DNA from: Sulfurospirillum sp. UBA4058
Lineage (GTDB): Bacteria > Campylobacterota > Campylobacteria > Campylobacterales > Sulfurospirillaceae
Direction of reading: 5' to 3'
Assembly (NCBI GenBank): GCA_002382085.1
Contig: DFZK01000012.1
Coordinates: 186,001-250,000, forward strand
Length of the DNA: 64,000 nt
Below, piece by piece: positions 17,224 to 25,801 of the stretch; the stretch's first letter is position 1; each line of letters starts with the position of its first letter. The notes beneath the pieces are model-generated. The model had not been told where the DNA came from and searched no databases. It saw nothing but the letters and a program-made list of their open reading frames with translations. The position numbers were made by a program, and so were the translations under genes.

Positions 17224-19026
17224 ATGAGTGGAAAAGTTCCCGCAAGTATAGAAACTATTGTCAATGACTTACCAGATATTTCTTGGGAGCAAGTTATATT
17301 TGAAGCTATTACAAACTCTTTACAAGCTCATGCTACAGAGATTAATATTAAATTTATACACTACACCTTAGATTTATCAGAGACAAAAAAATACATTGAA
17401 CAAATTGTTATAGAAGACAATGGTGAAGGTTTTAATGAAAAAAATGTAGAGTCATTTGAGAACTATCGTTCTCAATTCAAAAAAGAATTAGGATGTAAAG
17501 GAATTGGTAGATTTTTATATCTTAAAATATTCAAAAAAATCTATATAGAAAGCCTTAATAAAAAAATTTATTTTGTCATAGATAAAGACATTGTAGTTAC
17601 CCCGGCACAAGAAAATTTTAGCACAACAAAAATATTTTTTAATGAACCAAAACAAAAATTTATAGTTGATTATAAAAGCTTTGAACAAAAAATACGAGAT
17701 CATTTTATAGCATATTTTAAATTGCTCAATGATCAAAAAATTTCAATAGATATTAATATCTATGAAAATAATATCAAGCAGTTAATAATAAAAAATACAG
17801 AAATACCAAAATTTGAAACAAAAAAATTTAAAATTCAAACACATAATTTTATACTAGATTATGTGATTCATGATGATTCAATAAAAAAATATGATGGTTT
17901 TTATTGCGCAGGTGGTCGAGTTGTTACTAAAAATTCTTTACTTGATACCAAAAGAAAATTACATGCTTTTAAAGATATAAATATTTTATACCTTATATCA
18001 TCTCAATATTTAGATAATTCAGTTAATAAAACACGAGATGATTTTACAATAATGCCTATTCGCAAAAATGAAGATTTGCTTCATAATTTATCTTGGAAAG
18101 AAATTCATAGTGAACTCGCTAATCAAATTAAAGAAATTGCACGAGAGCATCAAATTGATATTGAAAAAATTTCACAAGAAAATTTAGCTAAAGCAAGACA
18201 AACAGCACCATTTTTAAGTTATTATTTACAAGACAATGAATATGGCTTAAGTGATGAAGACTTAATTAGTAAAGCGCAAAAAAGATTAGAAAACGACAAA
18301 GAAGCATTAAGAGAAAATGATATAAAAATTAAAAATGATTATGACCAAATACTTGGAATTGTAACACAAGCAGAATTGGCTGAATATATCTTTGATAGAC
18401 AGAAAAAAATAGACTTATTAAAAAAACTAACAAGTGATGATGCTCTAGAAAAAGAAATTCATAATCTTTTTATGGAAAGATACACTAAAGATGAGAATAA
18501 AAATTACAAAAGTAATAATCTTTGGCTATTTGATGATAGATTCATGACATATGATAAGGTTTTTAGTGAAGCTCAATTAAAAGAGATATTTCCTGACCTT
18601 GTAAATAACATAGATAGACCTGATATTCTTAGTATTGTTTCAAATACATTTGATAGTGATAGAATAACTGATATTGTACTCATAGAATTAAAAAGACCAA
18701 GTGATAAAATCACACCTGCAGAAGCGCAAAGGGAACTAAGAAGCTATGCGGATTATATTAATAAATCTCGACAAGAAAACAAAATAAGAATTTGGGCTTA
18801 TGCTTTTTTAAAATTTAATGAGTTTACTGAAAGAGATTTACGCCTTGATGAATATAATCAAATACCGACTCAAAGTCAATACCCTATATATTATAAATTT
18901 AATAATAGAACAAATATAATTATTAATTTCTTGGACTATAGCTCAATAGCTTATGATGCGGATACAAGAAATAAGACTTTTATAAAAATTTTAAATGGAG
19001 AGTCATTCAAGAATAAATTAACTTAA
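17224..19026 (+). CDS. GHKL ATPase-PD-(D/E)XK nuclease fusion, candidate defence protein
   Basis: A 600-residue protein, strongly AT-rich. The N-terminus has the GHKL (Hsp90/MutL/MORC-type) ATP site: N1 helix EAITNSLQA (E27, N31), DNGEG (D65, G67, G69) and the lid GCKGIGRF (90-97). A helical middle region (about 290-410) follows. The C-terminus holds a PD-(D/E)XK nuclease-like core: P466-D467 (RPDIL), then E488-L-K490 (LIELKRP) and a following AQRELRSYADYI helix. This ATPase-plus-nuclease design fits the MORC/MutL-like class linked to restriction systems by Iyer, Abhiman and Aravind (2008). I cannot match it to a named defence system. Confidence 0.75.
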   Translation: MSGKVPASIETIVNDLPDISWEQVIFEAITNSLQAHATEINIKFIHYTLDLSETKKYIEQIVIEDNGEGFNEKNVESFENYRSQFKKELGCKGIGRFLYLKIFKKIYIESLNKKIYFVIDKDIVVTPAQENFSTTKIFFNEPKQKFIVDYKSFEQKIRDHFIAYFKLLNDQKISIDINIYENNIKQLIIKNTEIPKFETKKFKIQTHNFILDYVIHDDSIKKYDGFYCAGGRVVTKNSLLDTKRKLHAFKDINILYLISSQYLDNSVNKTRDDFTIMPIRKNEDLLHNLSWKEIHSELANQIKEIAREHQIDIEKISQENLAKARQTAPFLSYYLQDNEYGLSDEDLISKAQKRLENDKEALRENDIKIKNDYDQILGIVTQAELAEYIFDRQKKIDLLKKLTSDDALEKEIHNLFMERYTKDENKNYKSNNLWLFDDRFMTYDKVFSEAQLKEIFPDLVNNIDRPDILSIVSNTFDSDRITDIVLIELKRPSDKITPAEAQRELRSYADYINKSRQENKIRIWAYAFLKFNEFTERDLRLDEYNQIPTQSQYPIYYKFNNRTNIIINFLDYSSIAYDADTRNKTFIKILNGESFKNKLT

Positions 19027-19088
19027 CACATAGTGAAAAAGATTTTCTAGCTTATATTGAAAACATATCCACAAGAAATTGACGAAAT

Positions 19089-19115
19089 AAAATCATCCAG
19101 CATATGGATGATTTT
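19089..19115 (+). terminator. Intrinsic terminator closing the AT-rich island
   Basis: A perfect 11-bp stem, AAAATCATCCA with TGGATGATTTT, and a 5-nt loop, ending in T-rich sequence 63 bp after the GHKL gene stop. It isolates the island from the RND gene downstream. Confidence 0.75.
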
Positions 19116-19203
19116 ATTACACTTAAAGAGTTTTTTATACCAAGTTACACTACCATAGCATCAATCCTTTCATTACCAAATTTTGTGCCTTAGGTGGCTT
19201 TTG

Positions 19204-22200
19204 ATGTTTTCTAAATTTTTTATCAACCGTCCCAATTTTGCCATCGTCGTTTCGTTGCTCATCGTGATCGCGGGAATCGTCGCGATTCGTACGCTCCCCG
19301 TGCAAGAGTACCCCGACGTCGTGCCGCCGCAAATCGTCGTTTCGACGACCTATTCGGGTGCGGATGCCAAAACTTTGGAAGAGAGCGTCGCTTCGGTGTT
19401 GGAGCAACAACTCAACGGCGTGGAACATATGCTCTATATGATGTCGACGACTTCGCCTAGCGGACTGTTGACGATGAATCTCTACTTTGAAGTCGATACC
19501 GACATCGCGCAAGCCAAACTCGACGTCAATAACCGCATTCGTATCGCCGAGAGTAAACTGCCCGATGCGGTCAAGCGTCAAGGCATGGAAGTTGCCGACA
19601 AATCCGCGGACGTTCTACGCGTTTTGGCGTTAACCTCCGAGGATAACCGCTACGACACGACCTACATGGCAAACTACGCGATCAACAACATGCTCGAAGA
19701 GTTCAAGCGCATTCCCGGCGTCTCCGAAGCCAGCGTCGTAGGCAATCAAGAGTATTCGATTCGCGTTTGGCTCGATCCTCAAAAACTCGCTTTCTACGAA
19801 GTAACGCCCGCCGAAGTCGTGGCGGCGATTCAAGCGCAAAACGACCAGTTTCCCGTCGGTCAGCTCGGACAAGAACCGATGGAAAAGCCGCTTGCTTATA
19901 CCTATACCGTGACGTCCAAAGGTCGCTTAAAAACGCCCGAAGCGTTCGGCGATATTTTAATTAAAACCCAAAGCGACGGTTCTTCCCTTTTTCTTAAAAA
20001 CGTCGCTTCGGTGGAGCTTGGAGCGGAAAAATATTTTTTCAAAGGGCTTTTTAATAACCAACCTATGGCGGCGATTCGCGTCTATTTAACCTCTTCGGCG
20101 AACGCTTTAGAGGTTTCGGACTTGCTGGATCAAAAGATCGAAGAGCTCTCGAAGCACTTTCCCAAAGGCTTACGCATCGACGCAACCTACGATCCGACGA
20201 CGTTCGTACGAGCTTCTATCCATGAAGTGATCGTCACGCTTTTAGAGGCGATCGTGTTGGTGATCGGCGTCGTGTATCTTTTTTTGGGCAATCTTCGCGC
20301 AACGTTGATTCCCGTTTTGGCGATTCCCGTTTCAATCGTCGGAACATTTGCGGGGTTTTACGCAAGCGGCTTTTCGATCAACCTTTTAACGCTCTTCGGA
20401 TTAACGCTTGCCATCGGACTGGTCGTCGACGACGCGATTATCGTCATTGAAAATATTGAACGCATCTTACGCAAAGAGGCATTAAGCGTCAAAGAAGCGA
20501 CGATCAAAGCGATGCAAGAGATCACGGCACCCGTTTTAGCCATCGTTTTAGTCTTAAGCGCGGTGTTTATCCCTGCGGCGTTTATGGGCGGGTTAAGCGG
20601 TACGATGTCCCGCCAATTTGCCGTTACGATCGTCATCTCCGTTACGATTTCGGGGTTAGTCGCTTTAACGCTTACGCCCGCATTGTGCGCATTGATTTTG
20701 AAGCGAGAAGAAGATGAGCCTTTATGGTTGATTCGAAAATTTAACGCCTTATTCGATCGTTTAACGCAACGCTTCGGGCAAATCGTCACGAAAACGATTC
20801 GCTACGGAGCTTTAAATCTTTGTTTGTTTGGCGCGATGATTTTCGGAATTTATCAACTATCGCATCATCTTCCTACCGGTTTGGTTCCCAAAGAGGACAA
20901 AGGCGTCTTTTTCGCGGTCAGCACGCTTCCTTCCGGCGCATCGCTCAGCCGTACGCATGAAGTCAATCGCTTCGTAGGCGACGTAGCGATGCGTTTTTCG
21001 GATGTTGCCAAAGTCGGCGGTTTTTCGGGATCGGACTTTAGCTCCAAAGCCTACACGACCGATGCGGGCTACAGCTACGTCAGGCTCAACGACTGGGATC
21101 GACGCACGGACGCCAACCAAAGCGTGGAAGCACTTTCCAAAGCCATGCTCAAAGAGTTTTCAAAGAACAAAGAGGCACGTATTATCGCCGTTGCACCCTC
21201 TTCCATCATCGGACTTGGCGTTTCGGGCGGCTTTGAGATGTATATTCAAGATAAGACGGGCGGCAATTACGCCGCATTGGAAACCTATGCCAAAGAGATC
21301 GTCCAAAGAGCTTCCAAACGCGAAGAACTGCAAGCGGTTCGCTCCACGCTCAGTGCCGGCACGCCCCAATACCGCATAGACGTCGACGAAGCCAAAGTCA
21401 AAGCTTACGGCGTCACTATCGCCGACGTCTATACGACGATTCAAGCGATGTTCGGAAGCGTTTACGTCAACGACGTCAATCTCTTCGGGCGCAACTACAA
21501 AGTCAACGTCCAAGCCAAAGACGAATTTCGTGAAGATATCCAAAATTACGGCGACGTTTACGTCAAATCCTCAAGCGGTGCGTTTATTCCGCTGAGCGAA
21601 CTTATCACGCTTCAACGCACGCTCAATCCGAGCATTACCAAACGTTTTAATATGTTCCCTTCGGCACAAATTTTAGGCGAAACGGCGATGGGCTACTCTT
21701 CAGGCGATGCCTTGCGCATCATGGAAGAGATCGCTCAAGACGTCTTGCCCGAGAACTACGCGATTGCATGGGGCGGAGCGTCGCTCCAAGAAAAAATGCT
21801 CTTAGGCAAAGGCAATCTCTCGTTTGTCTTCGCGGTCTTGTTTATCTTTTTGATTCTCGTAGCACTGTATGAGAGTTGGCTGATCCCTTGGGCGATCGTC
21901 CTTGCCGTTCCGTTTGCGCTTTTGGGTGCTTATGCGGGTGTTTGGCTTCGCGGACTCCAAAACGACATCTATTTTCAAATCGGATTGATTACCTTAGTCG
22001 GGCTTTCGGCGAAAAATGCGATCTTAATGGTCGAGTTTGCGTTGCAAAAGATGGAAGAAGGACTCAGCCTGATCGATGCAACGATCGAGGGCGCAAAAAT
22101 CCGTTTTCGCCCCATCATTATGACCTCCTTGGCGTTTATCGCCGGAACGATACCTTTGGCGTTAAGTTCGGGTGCGGGTGCCAACAGTCGCCACATCATC

Positions 22201-22320
22201 GGCACGACCGTCGTAGGCGGAATGCTCACGTTAACGTTAATCGGCGTTTTTTTTACGCCGCTATTTTTTTATGGGATGATGAAGATCAAAGAAAAAATTT
22301 CACTTACGTTCAAGTCCTAA
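19204..22320 (+). CDS. RND multidrug efflux pump, inner-membrane transporter (AcrB-like)
   Basis: A 1038-residue HAE1-type RND protein: start MFSKFFINRPNFAIVV, 12 predicted membrane helices, two large periplasmic loops, the proton-relay Asp pair in TM4 (GLVVDDAIIVIENIER) and the Lys in TM10 (VGLSAKNAILMVEFA). It pumps drugs or lipophilic compounds using the proton gradient. The start at 19204 is preceded by AGGTGG. Unusually, no membrane-fusion protein or TolC gene is next to it. The AT-rich island lies where the adaptor gene would be expected. The 3' end overlaps the convergent LysE-family gene by 21 bp. Confidence 0.93.
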   Translation: MFSKFFINRPNFAIVVSLLIVIAGIVAIRTLPVQEYPDVVPPQIVVSTTYSGADAKTLEESVASVLEQQLNGVEHMLYMMSTTSPSGLLTMNLYFEVDTDIAQAKLDVNNRIRIAESKLPDAVKRQGMEVADKSADVLRVLALTSEDNRYDTTYMANYAINNMLEEFKRIPGVSEASVVGNQEYSIRVWLDPQKLAFYEVTPAEVVAAIQAQNDQFPVGQLGQEPMEKPLAYTYTVTSKGRLKTPEAFGDILIKTQSDGSSLFLKNVASVELGAEKYFFKGLFNNQPMAAIRVYLTSSANALEVSDLLDQKIEELSKHFPKGLRIDATYDPTTFVRASIHEVIVTLLEAIVLVIGVVYLFLGNLRATLIPVLAIPVSIVGTFAGFYASGFSINLLTLFGLTLAIGLVVDDAIIVIENIERILRKEALSVKEATIKAMQEITAPVLAIVLVLSAVFIPAAFMGGLSGTMSRQFAVTIVISVTISGLVALTLTPALCALILKREEDEPLWLIRKFNALFDRLTQRFGQIVTKTIRYGALNLCLFGAMIFGIYQLSHHLPTGLVPKEDKGVFFAVSTLPSGASLSRTHEVNRFVGDVAMRFSDVAKVGGFSGSDFSSKAYTTDAGYSYVRLNDWDRRTDANQSVEALSKAMLKEFSKNKEARIIAVAPSSIIGLGVSGGFEMYIQDKTGGNYAALETYAKEIVQRASKREELQAVRSTLSAGTPQYRIDVDEAKVKAYGVTIADVYTTIQAMFGSVYVNDVNLFGRNYKVNVQAKDEFREDIQNYGDVYVKSSSGAFIPLSELITLQRTLNPSITKRFNMFPSAQILGETAMGYSSGDALRIMEEIAQDVLPENYAIAWGGASLQEKMLLGKGNLSFVFAVLFIFLILVALYESWLIPWAIVLAVPFALLGAYAGVWLRGLQNDIYFQIGLITLVGLSAKNAILMVEFALQKMEEGLSLIDATIEGAKIRFRPIIMTSLAFIAGTIPLALSSGAGANSRHIIGTTVVGGMLTLTLIGVFFTPLFFYGMMKIKEKISLTFKS

Positions 22321-22932
22321 AAGTCCAAAGCCAAGAGCGATGAAAATCGCTCCGACGGTACGGTTAAACCACAAAGCACGTTTAGACGTTGAAAACCATA
22401 GTTTAAGACGTTTTGTAAAATAGGCATAGCTCATCAGCGTGCCAAACGAAAACGCCATAAAAGTCAACGTTAAAATCACAAACTGCTCCAAAAGCGGTGC
22501 TTCGGGATTGAGAAATTGCGGGAAAAGTGCCGTAAAAAAGATGATCGGCTTGGGATTGATAATGCAAATCAAAAAAGCTTTTTGAAAAATCTTTCCATAA
22601 TGCGCCCTCAGTTTGTGATGCTCCAGATCCACGTGTTTAAAAACGTTTCCAAACGTACGAAACTGCTTGATTCCAATGTAAATCAGGTAACATGCTCCTA
22701 AAATTTTAAACGTCAAAAAAAGCATTGCGGAGGTTTTCAACATCACGCCGAGTCCTAGCATCGCGGCACTGGAGAGAACAAACAGTCCAACGATATTGCC
22801 AAGCGACGAAAAAACAACCGCTTTGAGATCATAGATGATAGAGTTATTGATCGCTAAAAGTACCGCAGGCCCCGGACTGATAATGGCGATAAGGGCAACC
22901 ATCGCATACAAAAGCCATGTGTGAAATTCCAT
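22300..22932 (-). CDS. LysE/RhtB-family amino-acid exporter
   Basis: A 210-residue inner-membrane protein with about six hydrophobic helices and the family N-terminus ALIAIISPGPAVLLAINNS (SPGP motif). Such proteins export amino acids such as threonine, homoserine or leucine; the substrate here is unknown. I chose the ATG at 22930-22932 because AAAGGATAG precedes it; an upstream ATG at 22968 lacks such a site. It is divergent from arsR. Confidence 0.85.
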   Translation of the reverse strand: MEFHTWLLYAMVALIAIISPGPAVLLAINNSIIYDLKAVVFSSLGNIVGLFVLSSAAMLGLGVMLKTSAMLFLTFKILGACYLIYIGIKQFRTFGNVFKHVDLEHHKLRAHYGKIFQKAFLICIINPKPIIFFTALFPQFLNPEAPLLEQFVILTLTFMAFSFGTLMSYAYFTKRLKLWFSTSKRALWFNRTVGAIFIALGFGLLGLERK

Positions 22933-22970
22933 ATCTATCCTTTTTTGAAGCATTATACCGCAATTCATAG

Positions 22971-22986
22971 ATCAATATATCTTGAT
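22971..22986. promoter_or_regulatory. Probable ArsR operator
   Basis: Inverted repeat ATCAA-n6-TTGAT, 50 bp upstream of arsR. It matches the general ATCAA...TTGAT form of ars operators, so ArsR probably represses its own promoter here. Confidence 0.65.
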
Positions 22987-23036
22987 ATGAAACCATCTTA
23001 ATGCTATACTACGCCAAATCAAATAAAGAGAAAACG

Positions 23037-23351
23037 ATGGATATTTTTTTAAAAACCGTCGGCGCGCTCAATGACGAAACGCGCTTGCAAATCCTCAACT
23101 TCATTCACCAAAACGGCGAAGTCTGCGTCTGTGAGATCGAATCGGCGTTTTGCTTGATTCAGTCGCGTGTCTCACGCCATCTTAAAATCCTCAAAGATGC
23201 GGGGTTTTTAAGGGTCGATCGCCGTGGAAAATGGGCGTACTATACCATTCGATCCCCTTTGGATCGTTTTAGACTCGCCTGCTTAGAAGAGATCGGCTAT
23301 TTGGAGCTTCCCGTACCGCGGTGCGACGTTACATGTAAAGACGAAAAATGA
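23037..23351 (+). CDS. arsR: ArsR-family arsenite-responsive repressor
   Basis: A 104-residue winged-helix repressor: LNDETRLQILNFI at the start, then VCVCEI (C30, C32), the vicinal cysteine metal site in helix alpha-3, and the recognition helix IQSRVSRHLKILKDAGFL. Arsenite or antimonite binding should release it from the operator at 22971-22986. The start at 23037 gives the conserved N-terminus; the longer reading frame is a 5' extension. Its 3' end overlaps arsB by 4 bp. A palindrome near-copy (23328-23339) encodes the C-terminal Val-Thr-Cys-Lys. Confidence 0.92.
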   Translation: MDIFLKTVGALNDETRLQILNFIHQNGEVCVCEIESAFCLIQSRVSRHLKILKDAGFLRVDRRGKWAYYTIRSPLDRFRLACLEEIGYLELPVPRCDVTCKDEK

Positions 23352-24598
23352 TCTTAGCCTTTGTGATTTTTCTTGCAACCTTGCTTTTGGTTATCCTTCA
23401 GCCTCGCGGTCTTCAAATCGGCACCTCAGCGATCCTTGGCGCGTGCATTGCCCTGCTCTTAGGTGTCGTGAGTTTTGCCGATGTTTTAGTCGTAACAAGC
23501 ATCGTTTGGGACGCGACGTTGGCGTTTATCGGCATCATTATTCTCTCGCTTGTTCTTGATGAGATCGGCTTTTTTGAGTGGTGTGCGATCAAGATGGCGA
23601 AGTTTTCCAAAGGTAACGGGCATTGGATGTTTGTCTACTCGCTTTTGCTGGGCTCTCTCATCTCCGCTTTCTTTGCCAATGACGGCGCGGTGCTGATCTT
23701 AACGCCGATTTTACTCGCAAAAATGCGTGTTTTAAAGCTGGAAGCTAAAACAATTGTGGCGTTTTTGCTCGCTGGCGGGTTTATCTCAGACTCCGCGTCG
23801 CTTCCGTTTATCTTCTCCAATCTCACCAACATCGTCACGGCGAACTATTTTCACATCGGCTTTGCCCAATACTTAAGCGTCATGTTCACGCCTTACGTCA
23901 TCAGCACATTCGTCTCCGTCGCTGTTTTGTGGCTCTTTTTGCGCAAAGACATCCCTTTACATGTAAACGTGGAACTGCTCAAAAATCCCGATGACGTTTT
24001 AAAAAGTAAACCGCTGTTTTACCTCAGTTGGTTTTTTATCGCAGCGCTTTTGGGCAGCTATTTTGTAGGCGAGCTTTACCACGTGCCGATCAGCTTTATC
24101 GCGTTAGGTGGGGCACTGGCGTTTCTTGCGGTGGCAAGCTATTTTAAAGCCGCTAAGCCGTGGCTTACCGTCAAAACCGCTCCGTGGCAGGTCGTATGGT
24201 TTAGCATCGGGCTTTACATCGTTGTCTACGGACTGAAAAATGCGGGACTGACCACATACTTGACGCACCTCTTAAACGCCCTCAATGCCCAAGGCAACAC
24301 CGTCGCGGTGGTCGGAACGGGCTTTATCGCCGCCGTTTTGAGTGCTCTCATGAACAACCTTCCCAGCGTCATGATCATGGACATCGCTTTGCACGACATT
24401 CCCAACTCCGCCCTCGCCTACGCCAATATCATCGGCTGTAATTTAGGACCAAAGATGACCCCGTTTGGCTCGCTCGCCACGCTTTTATGGTTACACGCGA
24501 TGGCAAAAAAAGGGGTGAAAATCAGCTTTTGGGACTACTCCAAATTTGGACTGATCGTCACACCGCCGATTCTTTTGATCGTTTTGCTAAGTCTTTAA
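23348..24598 (+). CDS. arsB: ArsB arsenite/antimonite efflux permease
   Basis: A 416-residue polytopic membrane protein of the ArsB/NhaD superfamily with about 11-12 helices. Typical ArsB blocks are RPRGLQIG-like QPRGLQIGTSAI, WDATLAFIGIIILSL, FFANDGAVLILTPI and NNLPSVMIM, together with GCNLGPKMTPFGSLATLLWL near the end. It expels arsenite using the proton gradient. It is coupled to arsR by a 4-bp overlap, forming an arsRB operon. No arsC is visible nearby. An exact palindrome at 23956-23967 is read as Leu-His-Val-Asn. Confidence 0.95.
   Translation: MILAFVIFLATLLLVILQPRGLQIGTSAILGACIALLLGVVSFADVLVVTSIVWDATLAFIGIIILSLVLDEIGFFEWCAIKMAKFSKGNGHWMFVYSLLLGSLISAFFANDGAVLILTPILLAKMRVLKLEAKTIVAFLLAGGFISDSASLPFIFSNLTNIVTANYFHIGFAQYLSVMFTPYVISTFVSVAVLWLFLRKDIPLHVNVELLKNPDDVLKSKPLFYLSWFFIAALLGSYFVGELYHVPISFIALGGALAFLAVASYFKAAKPWLTVKTAPWQVVWFSIGLYIVVYGLKNAGLTTYLTHLLNALNAQGNTVAVVGTGFIAAVLSALMNNLPSVMIMDIALHDIPNSALAYANIIGCNLGPKMTPFGSLATLLWLHAMAKKGVKISFWDYSKFGLIVTPPILLIVLLSL
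23956..23967. repeat. TTTACATGTAAA, intragenic
   Basis: Exact copy inside arsB. Confidence 0.9.
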
Positions 24599-24762
24599 GA
24601 GTGAAGGTCTTTTTGAGAAGAATGAACGGTTTTTTCAAACGTTAAAAAGAGGGAAAAACATTTAAAGGTTAACCGGTAAATACCGGCTATCATTAAAGCA
24701 AAAAGTGTCAAAATACAACTGATCTCACATAACGAAAAAAAGATTGCGTTTAACGATTCCAT
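24595..24762 (-). CDS. 55-residue single-helix membrane protein
   Basis: My reading of the minus strand gives a 55-residue frame (starts MESLNAIFFSLCEIS, ends SSQKDLHS) with one long hydrophobic stretch at about 7-42 and a charged tail. An unusually good Shine-Dalgarno (AAGGAAGTG) lies five to eight bases before the ATG, the best evidence that it is translated. The stop overlaps the arsB stop tail to tail. The leader carries a terminator-like hairpin (24793-24826). No family was recognised. Size, hydrophobicity and structured leader recall type I toxins or regulatory membrane peptides, but no antisense RNA has been shown. Confidence 0.55.
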   Translation of the reverse strand: MESLNAIFFSLCEISCILTLFALMIAGIYRLTFKCFSLFLTFEKTVHSSQKDLHS

Positions 24763-24786
24763 CGTCACTTCCTTTCAGAGGCATAA

Positions 24787-24826
24787 AAAACCAAGGCTTC
24801 AAACATGGGGAAGCGCATGAAGCCTT
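24787..24826 (-). terminator. Strong hairpin with T-run in the leader of the 55-residue gene
   Basis: Minus-strand perfect 10-bp stem CAAGGCTTCA/TGAAGCCTTG (24793-24826) directly followed by GTTTTTT. It has all parts of an intrinsic terminator but stands upstream of a well-spaced Shine-Dalgarno and start codon, so it may attenuate the gene or end a short RNA. A TATACT -10 lies about 20 bp upstream, at roughly 24850. Confidence 0.6.
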
Positions 24827-24978
24827 GACTCTCAAATCAGAAGCATAGTATAGCGTAATATATTTAAAAACATAACGAATTTTTTTATTTTTTTTATTTT
24901 TTGCCTCAAAAATGCATTTTTAAGGCTCTTTAGGGGGTTTGTGCTATGATGCTTCGATCAAAAAAAGAGGATTTTGCG

Positions 24979-25782
24979 ATGGCGAACCCTATTGTTCCGT
25001 TTTTTAAACCGACGCAACACGAACCAAACCGATTTATTTTAGCATTTTCGGATGATTTAGTCTTACTGCTTCCCGATCTTACCTTTCCCTCGGAAGAAGA
25101 TTTAGCCCTCTTTCAAGAACCGACACACCGATTCGACATCGCCAAAAACGATCGACAAACCTTTAGTCTCTACCTTTGGGACGCGGCTTTGGAAGTGAAT
25201 GCACCTTTTGAAAAAAGACAACTTCGAAGCATCCTTCCTTTGGTCGGCGATGATCTTTTGGAGCCTTTAATTCGCGCAAAACAACTCGTCCACTGGCTTC
25301 AAGACAACCGTTTTTGCGGCAGATGCGGTGCGCCTTTTAGCTACTTTGCAACCATGTCATCGCTCAAATGTACCGCTTGCGGACAACTTTCGTTTCCAAA
25401 ACTCTCCCCCGCATGCATCGTCCTGATTACGCGCGGCGATGAGATACTCTTAGCGCGTTCGTACCATTATGCCAATAGCATGTACAGCCTGATCGCCGGA
25501 TTCGTCGAAGCCGGAGAGAGTGCCGAAGCGTGTGTGGTTCGGGAAGTCAAAGAAGAAGTCGGACTCGAAATCGAAGGCTTGGAGTATTTCGGTACGCAAC
25601 CGTGGCCGTTTCCCCATTCGTTTATGATCGGCTTTTTCGCCCGATACAAAAGCGGAGAAATCATCATTCAAGAAGAGGAGCTCGAAGACGCCAAATGGTT
25701 TACCAAAGAGACGCTTCCCGACCTGCCCTATTCCACAAGTATCGCTTATCAAATGATCCAAACGTGGCTACAAAAACACTAA
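24979..25782 (+). CDS. nudC: NADH pyrophosphatase / NAD-decapping Nudix hydrolase
   Basis: A 267-residue Nudix enzyme splitting NAD(H), and in E. coli removing NAD caps from RNA. It has the zinc site C113/C116...C131/C134 (CGRCG, CTACG), the Nudix box GFVEAGESAEACVVREVKEEVGLE and the NudC hallmark TQPWPFPHS (SQPWPFPxS). I start at 24979 because AGAGG stands before it; the reading frame can be extended back to 24946. Confidence 0.93.
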   Translation: MANPIVPFFKPTQHEPNRFILAFSDDLVLLLPDLTFPSEEDLALFQEPTHRFDIAKNDRQTFSLYLWDAALEVNAPFEKRQLRSILPLVGDDLLEPLIRAKQLVHWLQDNRFCGRCGAPFSYFATMSSLKCTACGQLSFPKLSPACIVLITRGDEILLARSYHYANSMYSLIAGFVEAGESAEACVVREVKEEVGLEIEGLEYFGTQPWPFPHSFMIGFFARYKSGEIIIQEEELEDAKWFTKETLPDLPYSTSIAYQMIQTWLQKH

Positions 25783-25801
25783 ATCGCGTTTGAACTCTTT
25801 T

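Noticed and set aside
16141..19190. Direct repeats or att sites bordering the AT-rich island
   Set aside because: Compared the junction sequences by eye (around 16150-16250 and 19120-19190) and found only vague AT-rich similarity, no credible repeat.
21876..22343. A 155-codon plus-strand frame
   Set aside because: Overlaps the conserved end of the RND pump in another frame; Arg/His/Cys-rich, no ribosome-binding site.
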